NCBI GenBank assembly: GCA_964586425.1
Contig: CAZPHI010000032.1
Location: forward strand, 1-22,976
Direction of reading: 5' to 3'
DNA from: CAZPHI01 sp964586425
Lineage (GTDB): Bacteria > Bacillota > Clostridia > Lachnospirales > Lachnospiraceae
DNA: 22,976 nt
Both the position numbers and the translations under genes were made by a program. The notes under the pieces were generated by a model that was not told where the DNA came from, searched no databases, and saw only the letters and a program-made list of their open reading frames with translations. Shown piece after piece: positions 7,383 through 14,518 of this stretch; position 1 is the stretch's first letter; each line of letters starts with the position of its first letter.

Positions 7383-8468
7383 TTATTTTTTTGTAATATA
7401 TCCCTGTGCCTTTAATAACTCAGCAATAAGAACTGCACCACCTGCTGCTCCACGAAGTGTGTTATGAGATAAACCAACGAATTTGTAATCAAATACGCTG
7501 TCTTCTCTAAGACGTCCAAGTGAAATTCCCATACCATTCTCGTAGTTAACATCTAACTGAACCTGTGGTCTGTTGTCATCTTCAAGATACTGAATAAAAT
7601 GCTTTGGTGCACTTGGAAGTTCAAGCTCCTGTGGAAGGCCTTTGAAGTCTCTCCATGCTTTAATAATCTGCTCTTTTGTTGGTGTCTTTTCAAAGCTAAC
7701 GAATACTGCAGCTGTATGTCCATCAAGAACAGGAACTCTGATACACTGGCATGTGATTACTGGCTTTGTAGCTGGAACAATAACTCCATTCTCAATATTA
7801 CCCCAGAGTCTTAATGGCTCTTTCTCACTCTTCTCTTCTTCTCCACCAATGTAAGGAATGATATTCTCTACCATCTCAGGCCATTCTTTGAATGTCTTAC
7901 CTGCTCCTGAAATTGCCTGATATGTTGTAGCAACTACAAGCTTAGGGCCAAACTCTTTTAATGCATTAAGAGCTGGTGTATAGCTCTGAATAGAACAGTT
8001 AGGTTTAACAACGATAAAACCTCTCTTTGTTCCAAGTCTCTTCTTCTGTTCTTCAATAACTGCAAGATGTTCTGGATTAATCTCTGGAACTACCATAGGA
8101 ACATCTGGTGTCCAACGGTTTGCACTATTGTTAGAAACAACTGGAACCTCTGCCTTAGCATATTTCTCTTCGATTTCTTTAATTTCATCTTTCTTCATGT
8201 TAACTGCACAGAATACAAAATCAACCTGCTCTGCAACTTTTTCAACTTCATTGATATCATAAACAACCATATCTTTTACTGATTCTGGCATTGGTGTTTT
8301 CATCTTCCAACGTCCATCTACAGCTTCTTCATATCTTTTTCCTGCTGAACGTCCACTTGCTGCTATTAAAACTACCTCAAACCATGGATGATTCTCTAAT
8401 AGTGTTATAAATCTCTGTCCAACCATACCTGTACCACCAAGGATACCAACTCTTAACTTATCGCTCAT
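7383..8468 (-). CDS. asd: Aspartate-semialdehyde dehydrogenase (archaeal/fungal-like class)
   Basis: Converts aspartyl phosphate to aspartate semialdehyde with NADPH, the branch point to lysine/diaminopimelate, threonine and methionine. The 361-residue protein has an N-terminal NADP-binding fold with GGTGMVGQRF (residues 11-20), the catalytic cysteine in KPNCSIQ (Cys158) and the catalytic histidine in LDGHTAAVFVSFE (His251). The length and the P-N-C-S-I-Q form place it with the archaeal/fungal-like class, also frequent in Clostridia, rather than the E. coli class. AAGGAG lies 8 bases before the ATG. It forms a single-gene transcript with promoter 8529-8557 and terminator 7276-7318. It sits where sigG would be expected after sigE. 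Confidence 0.95.
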   Translation of the reverse strand: MSDKLRVGILGGTGMVGQRFITLLENHPWFEVVLIAASGRSAGKRYEEAVDGRWKMKTPMPESVKDMVVYDINEVEKVAEQVDFVFCAVNMKKDEIKEIEEKYAKAEVPVVSNNSANRWTPDVPMVVPEINPEHLAVIEEQKKRLGTKRGFIVVKPNCSIQSYTPALNALKEFGPKLVVATTYQAISGAGKTFKEWPEMVENIIPYIGGEEEKSEKEPLRLWGNIENGVIVPATKPVITCQCIRVPVLDGHTAAVFVSFEKTPTKEQIIKAWRDFKGLPQELELPSAPKHFIQYLEDDNRPQVQLDVNYENGMGISLGRLREDSVFDYKFVGLSHNTLRGAAGGAVLIAELLKAQGYITKK

Positions 8469-8528
8469 TTCTATTTCTCCTTAATACGTTATGTCTTTGT
8501 ATGACGTACACTTGTATGTCCTTTAAGG

Positions 8529-8557
8529 ATAGTATCATAAGTGTTACTAAAATGCAA
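8529..8557 (-). promoter_or_regulatory. asd promoter (sigma-A type)
   Basis: Minus-strand TTGCAT (8557..8552) and TACTAT (8534..8529) separated by exactly 17 bp. The leader is about 55 nt. It contains TTGTATG twice (on the plus strand) but is too short for a lysine riboswitch. Confidence 0.65.
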
Positions 8558-8592
8558 GTTATATTTTGTATTATTTTCTGTACAATTATATT

Positions 8593-9336
8593 CTAATAAT
8601 TATTTTTTATAATTTCTTTCTTCAATCTCCTTATAATCTTTTTCTCTAGTCTTGAAATATAGGACTGGGAGATACCGAGATAATCTGCCACCTCCTTCTG
8701 TGTCATCTCATTTCCATCAGCGGCGCTTAATCCATACCTTAAGTCAACTATTGTTTGTTCTCTTTTGGTTAGTTTACTTATGGCTTTGATTAACATATTT
8801 CTTTCAACTTCATTCTCAATATCCCTGTATATAATATCTTCATCCGTACCAAGGATATCCGACAAAAGAAGCTCATTGCCGTCCCAGTCCACATTAAGAG
8901 GTTCATCTATCGAGACCTCTGCTTTTGTCTTATTATTTCTTCTCAGGTACATCAGAATCTCATTCTCTATGCATCTTGATGCATATGTTGCAAGCTTTAT
9001 ATTCTTCCCCGGATTATATGAATTAATAGCCTTGATCAGGCCAATAGTTCCAATTGATATTAGATCTTCAACCCCTACGCCGGTATTATCAAATCGTTTT
9101 GCTATATATACAACCAGTCTAAGATTGTGTTCTATTAGTACAGATTTTGCATCTGCCTCAGACTCTGTTCCCAAATCGCCAATTACCTGTGCCTCTTCAT
9201 CTGGTTCAAGTGGTGCCGGAAGTACATCCGCACCCCCAATATAATGAACATCCCCTTGTTTTAACATCATAATGTTCTTTATTGTTGGCATAACCTTAAA
9301 CTGAAAATAATTCGGCACTGAAACCTTAATTAACAT
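8593..9336 (-). CDS. sigE: Pro-sigma-E, mother-cell sporulation sigma factor
   Basis: Sigma-70 family factor that in spore formers drives early mother-cell genes after its N-terminal pro-sequence is removed by SpoIIGA. I chose the ATG at 9336 (247 residues): AAAGGGGG stands 5 bases before it, while a GTG at 9381 that would add 15 residues has no ribosome site. Residues 1 to ~30 (MLIKVSVPNYFQFKVMPTIK...) correspond to the pro-sequence ahead of HYIGGADVLPAPL. Region 2 runs ~65-135 (VEDLISIGTIGLIKAINSYN, LATYASRCIENEILMYLRRN, which match B. subtilis sigma-E closely). Region 4 runs ~187-240 with helix-turn-helix TQKEVADYLGISQSYISRLE. No stop or frameshift is seen. Its partner spoIIGA just upstream is broken, so activation is questionable. 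Confidence 0.92.
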   Translation of the reverse strand: MLIKVSVPNYFQFKVMPTIKNIMMLKQGDVHYIGGADVLPAPLEPDEEAQVIGDLGTESEADAKSVLIEHNLRLVVYIAKRFDNTGVGVEDLISIGTIGLIKAINSYNPGKNIKLATYASRCIENEILMYLRRNNKTKAEVSIDEPLNVDWDGNELLLSDILGTDEDIIYRDIENEVERNMLIKAISKLTKREQTIVDLRYGLSAADGNEMTQKEVADYLGISQSYISRLEKKIIRRLKKEIIKNNY

Positions 9337-9385
9337 GATTTCCCCCTTTATTGTCCAGTCAGCTTTGCTGGCTCTTCTCACGCTT

Positions 9386-9767
9386 CTATATTTTTATGTC
9401 CCCATTCAACAGCATATCAAAGCTATTATCCCCAGATAGTCTCGTCTTTGCTGCTCCAATTAATATATTCGTATACTGACACTTTTTTCTGCCTTTGTAT
9501 ATGTACATTACTTCTGCTGTAATTACCTCCATCATCCCATTACTGCATCCTACTGAACTATATGTACATATTTTAATTAATATATTATCCTGTACTCCGC
9601 AGATAGTTATTAGACACGCATATACTGCTCCAAAAGTGGCGGCAGTAACCAGCTGAATATACGTGGTAGTGTATTTCATATAAATACTGGTTGCCAGAAA
9701 CAGTACATAGTCCATTATAAAATTAACCGCGAATAATACATCTATATATATTACAATTCACCATCAT
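9386..9767 (-). pseudogene. spoIIGA: spoIIGA remnant: frameshift near the start and large internal deletion
   Basis: SpoIIGA is a membrane aspartic protease of about 300 residues that cleaves pro-sigma-E. Here only ~120 codons remain. A strong ribosome site (GGAGGGG) serves ATGs at 9767 and 9764, but that frame stops after about 14 codons. The spoIIGA frame (IYIDVLFAVNFIMDYVLFLA...) begins within the TA run at 9743-9750; restoring one TA unit would give MVNCNIYIDVLFAVNF, the expected start. The first part (IYIDVLF to GAVYACLITICGVQDNILI) matches the SpoIIGA N-terminus. It then jumps to TYSSVGCSNGMMEV...TNILIGAAKTRLSGDNSFDMLLNG, which matches the C-terminal end (compare B. subtilis IPYRGVGQQN...CLIGISTTKLSADGEFDAIIH). 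About 170 residues are missing, including several membrane spans and the catalytic Asp (D-[ST]-G-N) motif. The remaining 109-codon frame from 9715 has no ribosome site. Confidence 0.85.
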
Positions 9768-9781
9768 CTCCCCTCCATGGC

Positions 9782-9851
9782 TATATTGAATACAATATAC
9801 GGATACATAGGTGATATACAACTTTCCCACGGTTTGTATCACTTATGTATC
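9782..9851 (-). repeat. Two inverted repeats in the spoIIG leader
   Basis: A long imperfect dyad pairs 9802-9821 with 9834-9851 (one A-C mismatch and a 2-nt bulge; 12-nt loop). A second, perfect 7-bp dyad (TATATTG/CAATATA, 9782-9788 with 9793-9799) follows. The first begins at about +1 of the predicted transcript, so the RNA would start as a hairpin. No T-run follows, so neither looks like a terminator. Confidence 0.6.
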
Positions 9852-9858
9852 TATTAGT

Positions 9859-9954
9859 ATTATATATACATGCCAATAAAATTCATGTCGAAGCAAGTTA
9901 GCAAACATAGATATTTTCACGACATTTAGCAATATATTATGAATTCATTCGACC
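9859..9954 (-). promoter_or_regulatory. spoIIG promoter region with Spo0A-box-like sites
   Basis: Minus-strand -10 TATAAT (9864..9859). A perfect 0A box (TGTCGAA on the plus strand, 9886-9892) lies 21 bp upstream of it, in the -35 position. Weaker boxes, each 5-6 of 7, follow at 9918-9924 (TGTCGTG on minus) and 9948-9954 (GGTCGAA on minus). Centres are about 30-32 bp apart, roughly three helical turns. No good -35 exists at 17 bp. In B. subtilis the spoIIG promoter also has an over-long spacer and a 0A box at the -35, so Spo0A~P control is the natural reading. Confidence 0.6.
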
Positions 9955-9977
9955 TTAGTACTTCAGATTATTGCATT

Positions 9978-10008
9978 AAAAAAACAGCCATCCTTAGAAT
10001 GGCTGTTT
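9978..10008 (-). terminator. Rho-independent terminator after ftsZ
   Basis: A perfect 10-bp stem (AAACAGCCAT/ATGGCTGTTT, 9999-10008 with 9982-9991) with a 7-nt loop runs into seven T on the minus strand (9984..9978). It ends the dcw transcript about 50 bp after the ftsZ stop and insulates the spoIIG region. Confidence 0.9.
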
Positions 10009-10059
10009 GTAATATCATTACTGCGACATAACTATATTATATTATATTGTAAATCACAA

Positions 10060-11247
10060 TTACTTTCTCTTCTGAAGGAATGTAGGAATCTTTAATCCTT
10101 TTTCTTCTACATTACTTGTAACAGGTGCTGGATTGTTAAGTCCTGGTAATGGTGTAGACTTAACCTGAGCAGTCTGCTGTGTTGAAGTTGTCTGTGTATA
10201 TGCAGTACCTGATGCTGGAACTGTTGGTTTAATTACAGTCTTTGTTGTTATAGGCTGTGTAAACTTAGACATTGTATTACCTGTTGGAATTGTATTATGA
10301 TCCTCTAAACCTGTTGCAATAACAGTAATTGTAGCAATATCAGGTGTTGAATCATCATACATAGCACCAAAGATAATATTAGCGTCATCTCCTGCTAATT
10401 CCTGAACATAGCTTGCTGCGTCATTAGCTTCCATAAGACCGATGTCACCAGACACATTAATAATAACGTGTGATGCGCCTTCGATTGTTGTCTCAAGAAG
10501 TGGACTTGTAACAGCCTGCTTAACAGCTTCGATAGCCTTATCATCGCCAGTTGCTGTACCAATACCAATATGAGCAATACCTTTGTTAGTCATTACAGTC
10601 TGAACGTCAGCGAAATCAAGGTTAATAAGACCTGGAACATTAATAAGGTCTGTAATACCCTGTACTGCCTGCTGTAATACTTCATCAGCTTTCTTTAAAG
10701 CTTCTGGCATTGTTGTTCTTCTATCAACTATCTCTAATAACTTATCATTAGGAATAACAATAAGTGTATCTACATTCTCTTTTAACTTCTCAATACCTGA
10801 TACAGCATTAGTCATACGAGTTTTAGCTTCGAATTTAAAAGGCTTTGTAACAACACCTACTGTTAATATACCAAGATCTTTTGAAATCTTAGCTACAACT
10901 GGAGCTGCACCTGTACCTGTTCCGCCACCCATACCACAAGTAACAAATACCATATCTGCACCCTTGATTGCCTGTGTGAGTTCATCTGCATTCTCTTCTG
11001 CAGCCTTAGCTCCAACCTCTGGCTGTGCACCTGCACCAAGACCTTTTGTAAGCTTCTCACCGATCTGAAGTGCTGTAGGCGCCTTACATAACTGAAGTGC
11101 CTGTTTATCTGTATTAATTCCTATAAATTCTACACCGCTTATATTTTCATCAATCATTCTATTGACTGCATTATTACCTGCTCCACCAACACCTACTACA
11201 ATAATTTTTGCTGATGCGTCTGATTCATTTGTCTTAATCTCTAACAA
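10060..11247 (-). CDS. ftsZ: Cell division protein FtsZ
   Basis: Tubulin-like GTPase that forms the Z ring at mid-cell. The 395-residue protein has the N-terminal nucleotide fold (IIVVGVGGAGNNAVNRM, residues 15-31), the tubulin signature GGGTGTG at 107-113, and the T7-loop region with NLDFADVQTVM. A variable Thr/Pro/Gln-rich linker (~320-380) leads to the C-terminal tail LKIPTFLQKRK, the peptide that binds FtsA/SepF. The start codon is TTG at 11247, chosen because AAGGAGG lies 8 bases before it and the frame matches the family start. A consensus promoter precedes it and a strong terminator follows, so ftsZ can be made independently of the upstream cluster. No ftsA lies beside it. Confidence 0.97.
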   Translation of the reverse strand: MLEIKTNESDASAKIIVVGVGGAGNNAVNRMIDENISGVEFIGINTDKQALQLCKAPTALQIGEKLTKGLGAGAQPEVGAKAAEENADELTQAIKGADMVFVTCGMGGGTGTGAAPVVAKISKDLGILTVGVVTKPFKFEAKTRMTNAVSGIEKLKENVDTLIVIPNDKLLEIVDRRTTMPEALKKADEVLQQAVQGITDLINVPGLINLDFADVQTVMTNKGIAHIGIGTATGDDKAIEAVKQAVTSPLLETTIEGASHVIINVSGDIGLMEANDAASYVQELAGDDANIIFGAMYDDSTPDIATITVIATGLEDHNTIPTGNTMSKFTQPITTKTVIKPTVPASGTAYTQTTSTQQTAQVKSTPLPGLNNPAPVTSNVEEKGLKIPTFLQKRK

Positions 11248-11298
11248 GGGTATTGCCTCCTTCTAATTCCTATATCCCAAAATTGAACTTCATATTCT

Positions 11299-11327
11299 AT
11301 AATATAATTTTTTCGGGAAAATATCAA
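11299..11327 (-). promoter_or_regulatory. ftsZ promoter (sigma-A type)
   Basis: Minus-strand TTGATA (11327..11322) and TATTAT (11304..11299) spaced exactly 17 bp, in the 121-bp gap after ftsQ. A TTGACA further upstream has no matching -10. Confidence 0.7.
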
Positions 11328-11368
11328 CATATTTTTTTGTCAAATTACTATATTTTGTTAATTACTGT

Positions 11369-12091
11369 CTATTCATCTTTTTTAAAAATCACAGAATCAT
11401 TATCTTTGCCATAATTCTCAAGATGTAAGGTCCCTTTCCAACCCTGTAGTTTATCACTTACCTGTTTAAGTTGGTAAAGTCTGTCTGTAAGCTCATCACA
11501 TTCACCTAACAGCACCTTGACATCACCCATATACAGTGTAACACACTTATTGCTGTCAAAATACACTTTATCAATATTAATTTCATATTTATTACACGTC
11601 TGCGTTACTTCAAGCAATCGATTATAGATTGAATCATCTCCAATCATCAGCTTCTGATTAAGAATAATTGAATCGAATTTTAATCCTATCACCTGTGGAA
11701 CCTCTTTAAGAACTGTCGATGAACTCTCAACCACAATTCCATCCTTGTCAAAATACATATTTGAGCCCATATAGCTTATGTAACCAATAACTGATTTTTC
11801 ATACACAGTTACAACCATCTTATTTGGCCATTCCATCTCAACATCTGTTTTTTGAATAAATGCTATGTTCTTCTGAGAGTTCTTGCCAAAAAGCCAATAC
11901 CACAGTGAATTAGTATATCCTCCGAATAGCTTGTCCGTCAATTCTTCATCCGTGTAATGAACATTGCCCTTATATACATAAGTGTCCACCTTAAATACTG
12001 TGACAATAACAGTTGCAACAACTGCAATAATTACAGTAACCGTCATTGCCACAATCCATCTAATTAACCTTTTTTTCTTTCTTTTATCCAT
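11369..12091 (-). CDS. ftsQ: Cell division protein FtsQ/DivIB
   Basis: A 240-residue bitopic membrane protein of the divisome that bridges FtsL/FtsB(DivIC) and the septal synthases. A Lys/Arg-rich cytoplasmic start (MDKRKKKRLIRW) is followed by one membrane span (~12-34), then an extracellular POTRA domain (VDTYVYKGNVHYTDEELTDKLFGG, ~35-105) and the FtsQ/DivIB domain (EWPNKMVVTVYEKSVIGYIS...). The start overlaps the end of murA by 28 bp, with GGAG 10 bases before the ATG inside the murA coding region. This suggests translational coupling. The sequence is weakly conserved as usual for FtsQ; domain layout and position between murA and ftsZ support the call. Confidence 0.85.
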   Translation of the reverse strand: MDKRKKKRLIRWIVAMTVTVIIAVVATVIVTVFKVDTYVYKGNVHYTDEELTDKLFGGYTNSLWYWLFGKNSQKNIAFIQKTDVEMEWPNKMVVTVYEKSVIGYISYMGSNMYFDKDGIVVESSSTVLKEVPQVIGLKFDSIILNQKLMIGDDSIYNRLLEVTQTCNKYEINIDKVYFDSNKCVTLYMGDVKVLLGECDELTDRLYQLKQVSDKLQGWKGTLHLENYGKDNDSVIFKKDE

Positions 12092-13230
12092 TCTATATCT
12101 GCTCCTAACAGGTTATAATCACGGCAGATGTCCTCATAACCCCTGTTTATATACTCATCTTCAATTACCGTCATTCCTCTGGCTCTCAATCCTGCATTAA
12201 CTAATGCTGCGCCCATCTTCTCTAATTCAGCCGTAACCGCGAATCTATTCTCGAATATCTTCTCATATACAATACTTTTTCCATTGGCATATGCCAATGC
12301 AGCAATTGTCTGAGGCTGCAAATCTGTCGGAAACCCCGGATACGAATCTGTCTCAATGTAATTGATGCTTTGAATATTCCCTTCGGAATATACTTCCACA
12401 CCATCTTCATTGCTAACTTTTCCGCCAAGTGCTGTTACAACATCAAGGAATCCTGTAGTATGCCTTAATTCGCAATTAGCAAATTCCACTTTTCCGCCAG
12501 TCATCACACATCCAAGCATATATGTTCCTAACACAATTCTGTCCGGTTCCAAATTGTGACTTGTTCCAATTAGTGAAGAATTACCACCCACCGTAATCGT
12601 ATTCTCATCAATCACTATATTGGCTCCACAAGCATTAAGGAAATCACATAATTCAATTATCTCAGGCTCCACTGCCGAATTACTAATAAGTGTATCACCA
12701 TCGCCACAGACTGCCGCAATAACAGCATTTTCAGTAGCACCTACGCTCTTATTAGTGAATTCAATATTACCTGATTTAATTCTGCTGCAAGAGAGCTTAA
12801 TAAACTCACCTGTGGTGTCGCAGTTTATTCCAAGTTTTTCGAAGGCATATATATGCAGATCAATCGGTCTTTTTCCAATCCTGCAACCCCCAGGTTTTGC
12901 AATAACAGCTTTACCAAGACGCCCGACAAGGGCCCCAAGCAATAGAACTGAGCCTCTAAAGTGTGAAGCTGTATCACTGTTTAGTTGAGGATTATTCACA
13001 TTAGTAGCATCGATTGTCATTATATTATCTGCAAATGCTGTGACACATCCAGCCTCTTCAAGCAGATTCTGCATCTTAATAACATCAGATATCACCGGGC
13101 AATTCTTAATTACAGTTACGCCGGGCACAAGTATTGCTGCTGCCATAATTGGAAGTGCAGAATTCTTTGAGCCCTGAATATTAATCGTACCATAAAGACT
13201 TTTGCCACCATTTATTAACATATGTCCCAC
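12064..13230 (-). CDS. murA: UDP-N-acetylglucosamine 1-carboxyvinyltransferase
   Basis: MurA transfers enolpyruvate from PEP to UDP-GlcNAc, the first committed peptidoglycan step, in the cytoplasm. I chose the GTG at 13230 (388 residues): GGAGG stands 7 bases before it and it puts the conserved lysine at residue 22 (IQGSKNSAL), as in E. coli MurA. An ATG at 13263 would add 11 residues but lacks a ribosome site. The fosfomycin-target cysteine is present in AKPGGCRIGKRPIDLHI (about residue 116), and the conserved aspartate is in YPGFPTDLQPQT. It is somewhat shorter than E. coli MurA (419). It lies between ftsW and ftsQ; Firmicutes often carry two murA copies, so a second may exist elsewhere. 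Confidence 0.92.
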   Translation of the reverse strand: MGHMLINGGKSLYGTINIQGSKNSALPIMAAAILVPGVTVIKNCPVISDVIKMQNLLEEAGCVTAFADNIMTIDATNVNNPQLNSDTASHFRGSVLLLGALVGRLGKAVIAKPGGCRIGKRPIDLHIYAFEKLGINCDTTGEFIKLSCSRIKSGNIEFTNKSVGATENAVIAAVCGDGDTLISNSAVEPEIIELCDFLNACGANIVIDENTITVGGNSSLIGTSHNLEPDRIVLGTYMLGCVMTGGKVEFANCELRHTTGFLDVVTALGGKVSNEDGVEVYSEGNIQSINYIETDSYPGFPTDLQPQTIAALAYANGKSIVYEKIFENRFAVTAELEKMGAALVNAGLRARGMTVIEDEYINRGYEDICRDYNLLGADIEWIKERKKG

Positions 13231-13301
13231 GACCGTGCCTCCAGCAGTTATGAAATCTATCATAACTTTTTCTGCCTAGCTTAATATATAGTATGCAGAA
13301 T

Positions 13302-13319
13302 ATTGTGACACGTTACAAT
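13302..13319. repeat. 18-bp near-perfect palindrome between ftsW and murA
   Basis: ATTGTGAC and GTTACAAT flank a 2-bp centre, with 7 of 8 positions paired. It lies in the 114-bp region before murA, where I see only poor promoter matches. It could be an operator, or chance in AT-rich DNA. Confidence 0.3.
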
Positions 13320-13344
13320 TTCGCAAGTGTACATAACCAAATCA

Positions 13345-14499
13345 TTAATTATGCATGTTAATTTGTTTTGAAACATTCAGCACAATTCCCATCTCAAGCA
13401 TAAGGAACAGTATTGAAGTTCCTCCATAGCTTATAAACGGCAGCGATATACCTGTATTAGGAATAAAATTAGTAACAACCGCTATATTAAGAATTACCTG
13501 GATCGCAATGTGACCAAATACGCCCATAGTAATAAGTGCTCCAAATAAATCTCTTGCATTGCTTGCTATATATACGAATCTATAGAGCATAAAGGCAAAT
13601 ACAAGAATAACCACAAGTGCGCCAAAAAGGCCAAGTTCTTCACATATAATCGAGAAAATCATATCATTCTGTGCTTCAGGAATATAGCCCAGTTTCTGCA
13701 AGCTCTTACCAAGTCCCTTGCCAAACAATCCACCCGAACCAATTGCATATAGAGCCTGCATTGTCTGATATCCTGCATCTCCAGAATAATTCTCAGGATT
13801 AACCCAGGCAATAATTCGCTCCATTCTAAAGTTGCCATCTCCAGACATAACTGCCTTTGATGCTAGATTATATACAATAAAATATCCAGCAACTCCAATA
13901 GCTCCAAATGCTGCAAATATACCAGTTCTTGGTGATGCAACGAAAAGAATTACAACTGCAATACCCATTACAATAATTGCACTACTCATATTATTAGTAA
14001 TCTTCCATATCAATAGTGCCGGAATTAATGCAATAATTCCTCCTTCAAGCAATGTGCTAAATCGCTTGATATTCTTACCTTTTTTACATATGAATGCTGC
14101 CATAAACAAAATCAGAGCCAGCTTAGCAAGCTCGGCCGGTTGAAATGATGCAGGGCCTAGATTAATCCATCTTCTTGCTCCGTTAACCTCTTTTCCGATA
14201 GGTGATAAAACAGCAACTATGCTTAGTAAAGATATCACATATATGACACCGCTGTATTTTCTCCATGCATGGTAATCAACTTTATATCCAAAGATAATAA
14301 ACAGAACACTTACAGCTATATTAAAAAGCTGTTTCTTAAGATACTTTTCAGCATCACCATAATCTATAAGTGATTTATATGAACTTGTACTGTAAATCAT
14401 AAGGAGTCCGAAACCAATAAGAAATATTATAATGAATACAAGACTATAATCAAAATAATACTGATTTACCTTAGATTTTTTTCTCTTTTTCTCACCCAT
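13345..14499 (-). CDS. ftsW: FtsW-type SEDS peptidoglycan glycosyltransferase (FtsW/SpoVE)
   Basis: A polytopic SEDS-family membrane protein (384 residues, about ten spans) that polymerises lipid II at the septum with its class B PBP partner. A basic N-terminus (MGEKKRKKSK) precedes the first span. Family motifs are GARRWINLGPASFQPAELAKLALILFMA (107-134), the catalytic-loop aspartate in YIPEAQNDMIFSIICEELG (Asp279), and PNTGISLPFISYGGTS near residues 347-362. Position after murD matches SpoVE/FtsW in Firmicutes; sequence alone does not separate vegetative FtsW from sporulation SpoVE. It starts 20 bp after murD with GGAG 10 bases before the ATG, so it is in the same transcript. Confidence 0.93.
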   Translation of the reverse strand: MGEKKRKKSKVNQYYFDYSLVFIIIFLIGFGLLMIYSTSSYKSLIDYGDAEKYLKKQLFNIAVSVLFIIFGYKVDYHAWRKYSGVIYVISLLSIVAVLSPIGKEVNGARRWINLGPASFQPAELAKLALILFMAAFICKKGKNIKRFSTLLEGGIIALIPALLIWKITNNMSSAIIVMGIAVVILFVASPRTGIFAAFGAIGVAGYFIVYNLASKAVMSGDGNFRMERIIAWVNPENYSGDAGYQTMQALYAIGSGGLFGKGLGKSLQKLGYIPEAQNDMIFSIICEELGLFGALVVILVFAFMLYRFVYIASNARDLFGALITMGVFGHIAIQVILNIAVVTNFIPNTGISLPFISYGGTSILFLMLEMGIVLNVSKQINMHN

Positions 14500-14518
14500 A
14501 AGCGTTATGCTCCAAATT

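Noticed and set aside
8765..9244. Long plus-strand open frame (159 codons) inside sigE
   Set aside because: It is antisense to a conserved gene, has no ribosome site and looks like a mirror of sigE codon use. The same holds for the other plus-strand frames in the window.
9337..9381. GTG start adding 15 residues to sigma-E
   Set aside because: It has no ribosome site, whereas AAAGGGGG lies directly before the ATG at 9336, and the family pro-sequence length fits the shorter form.
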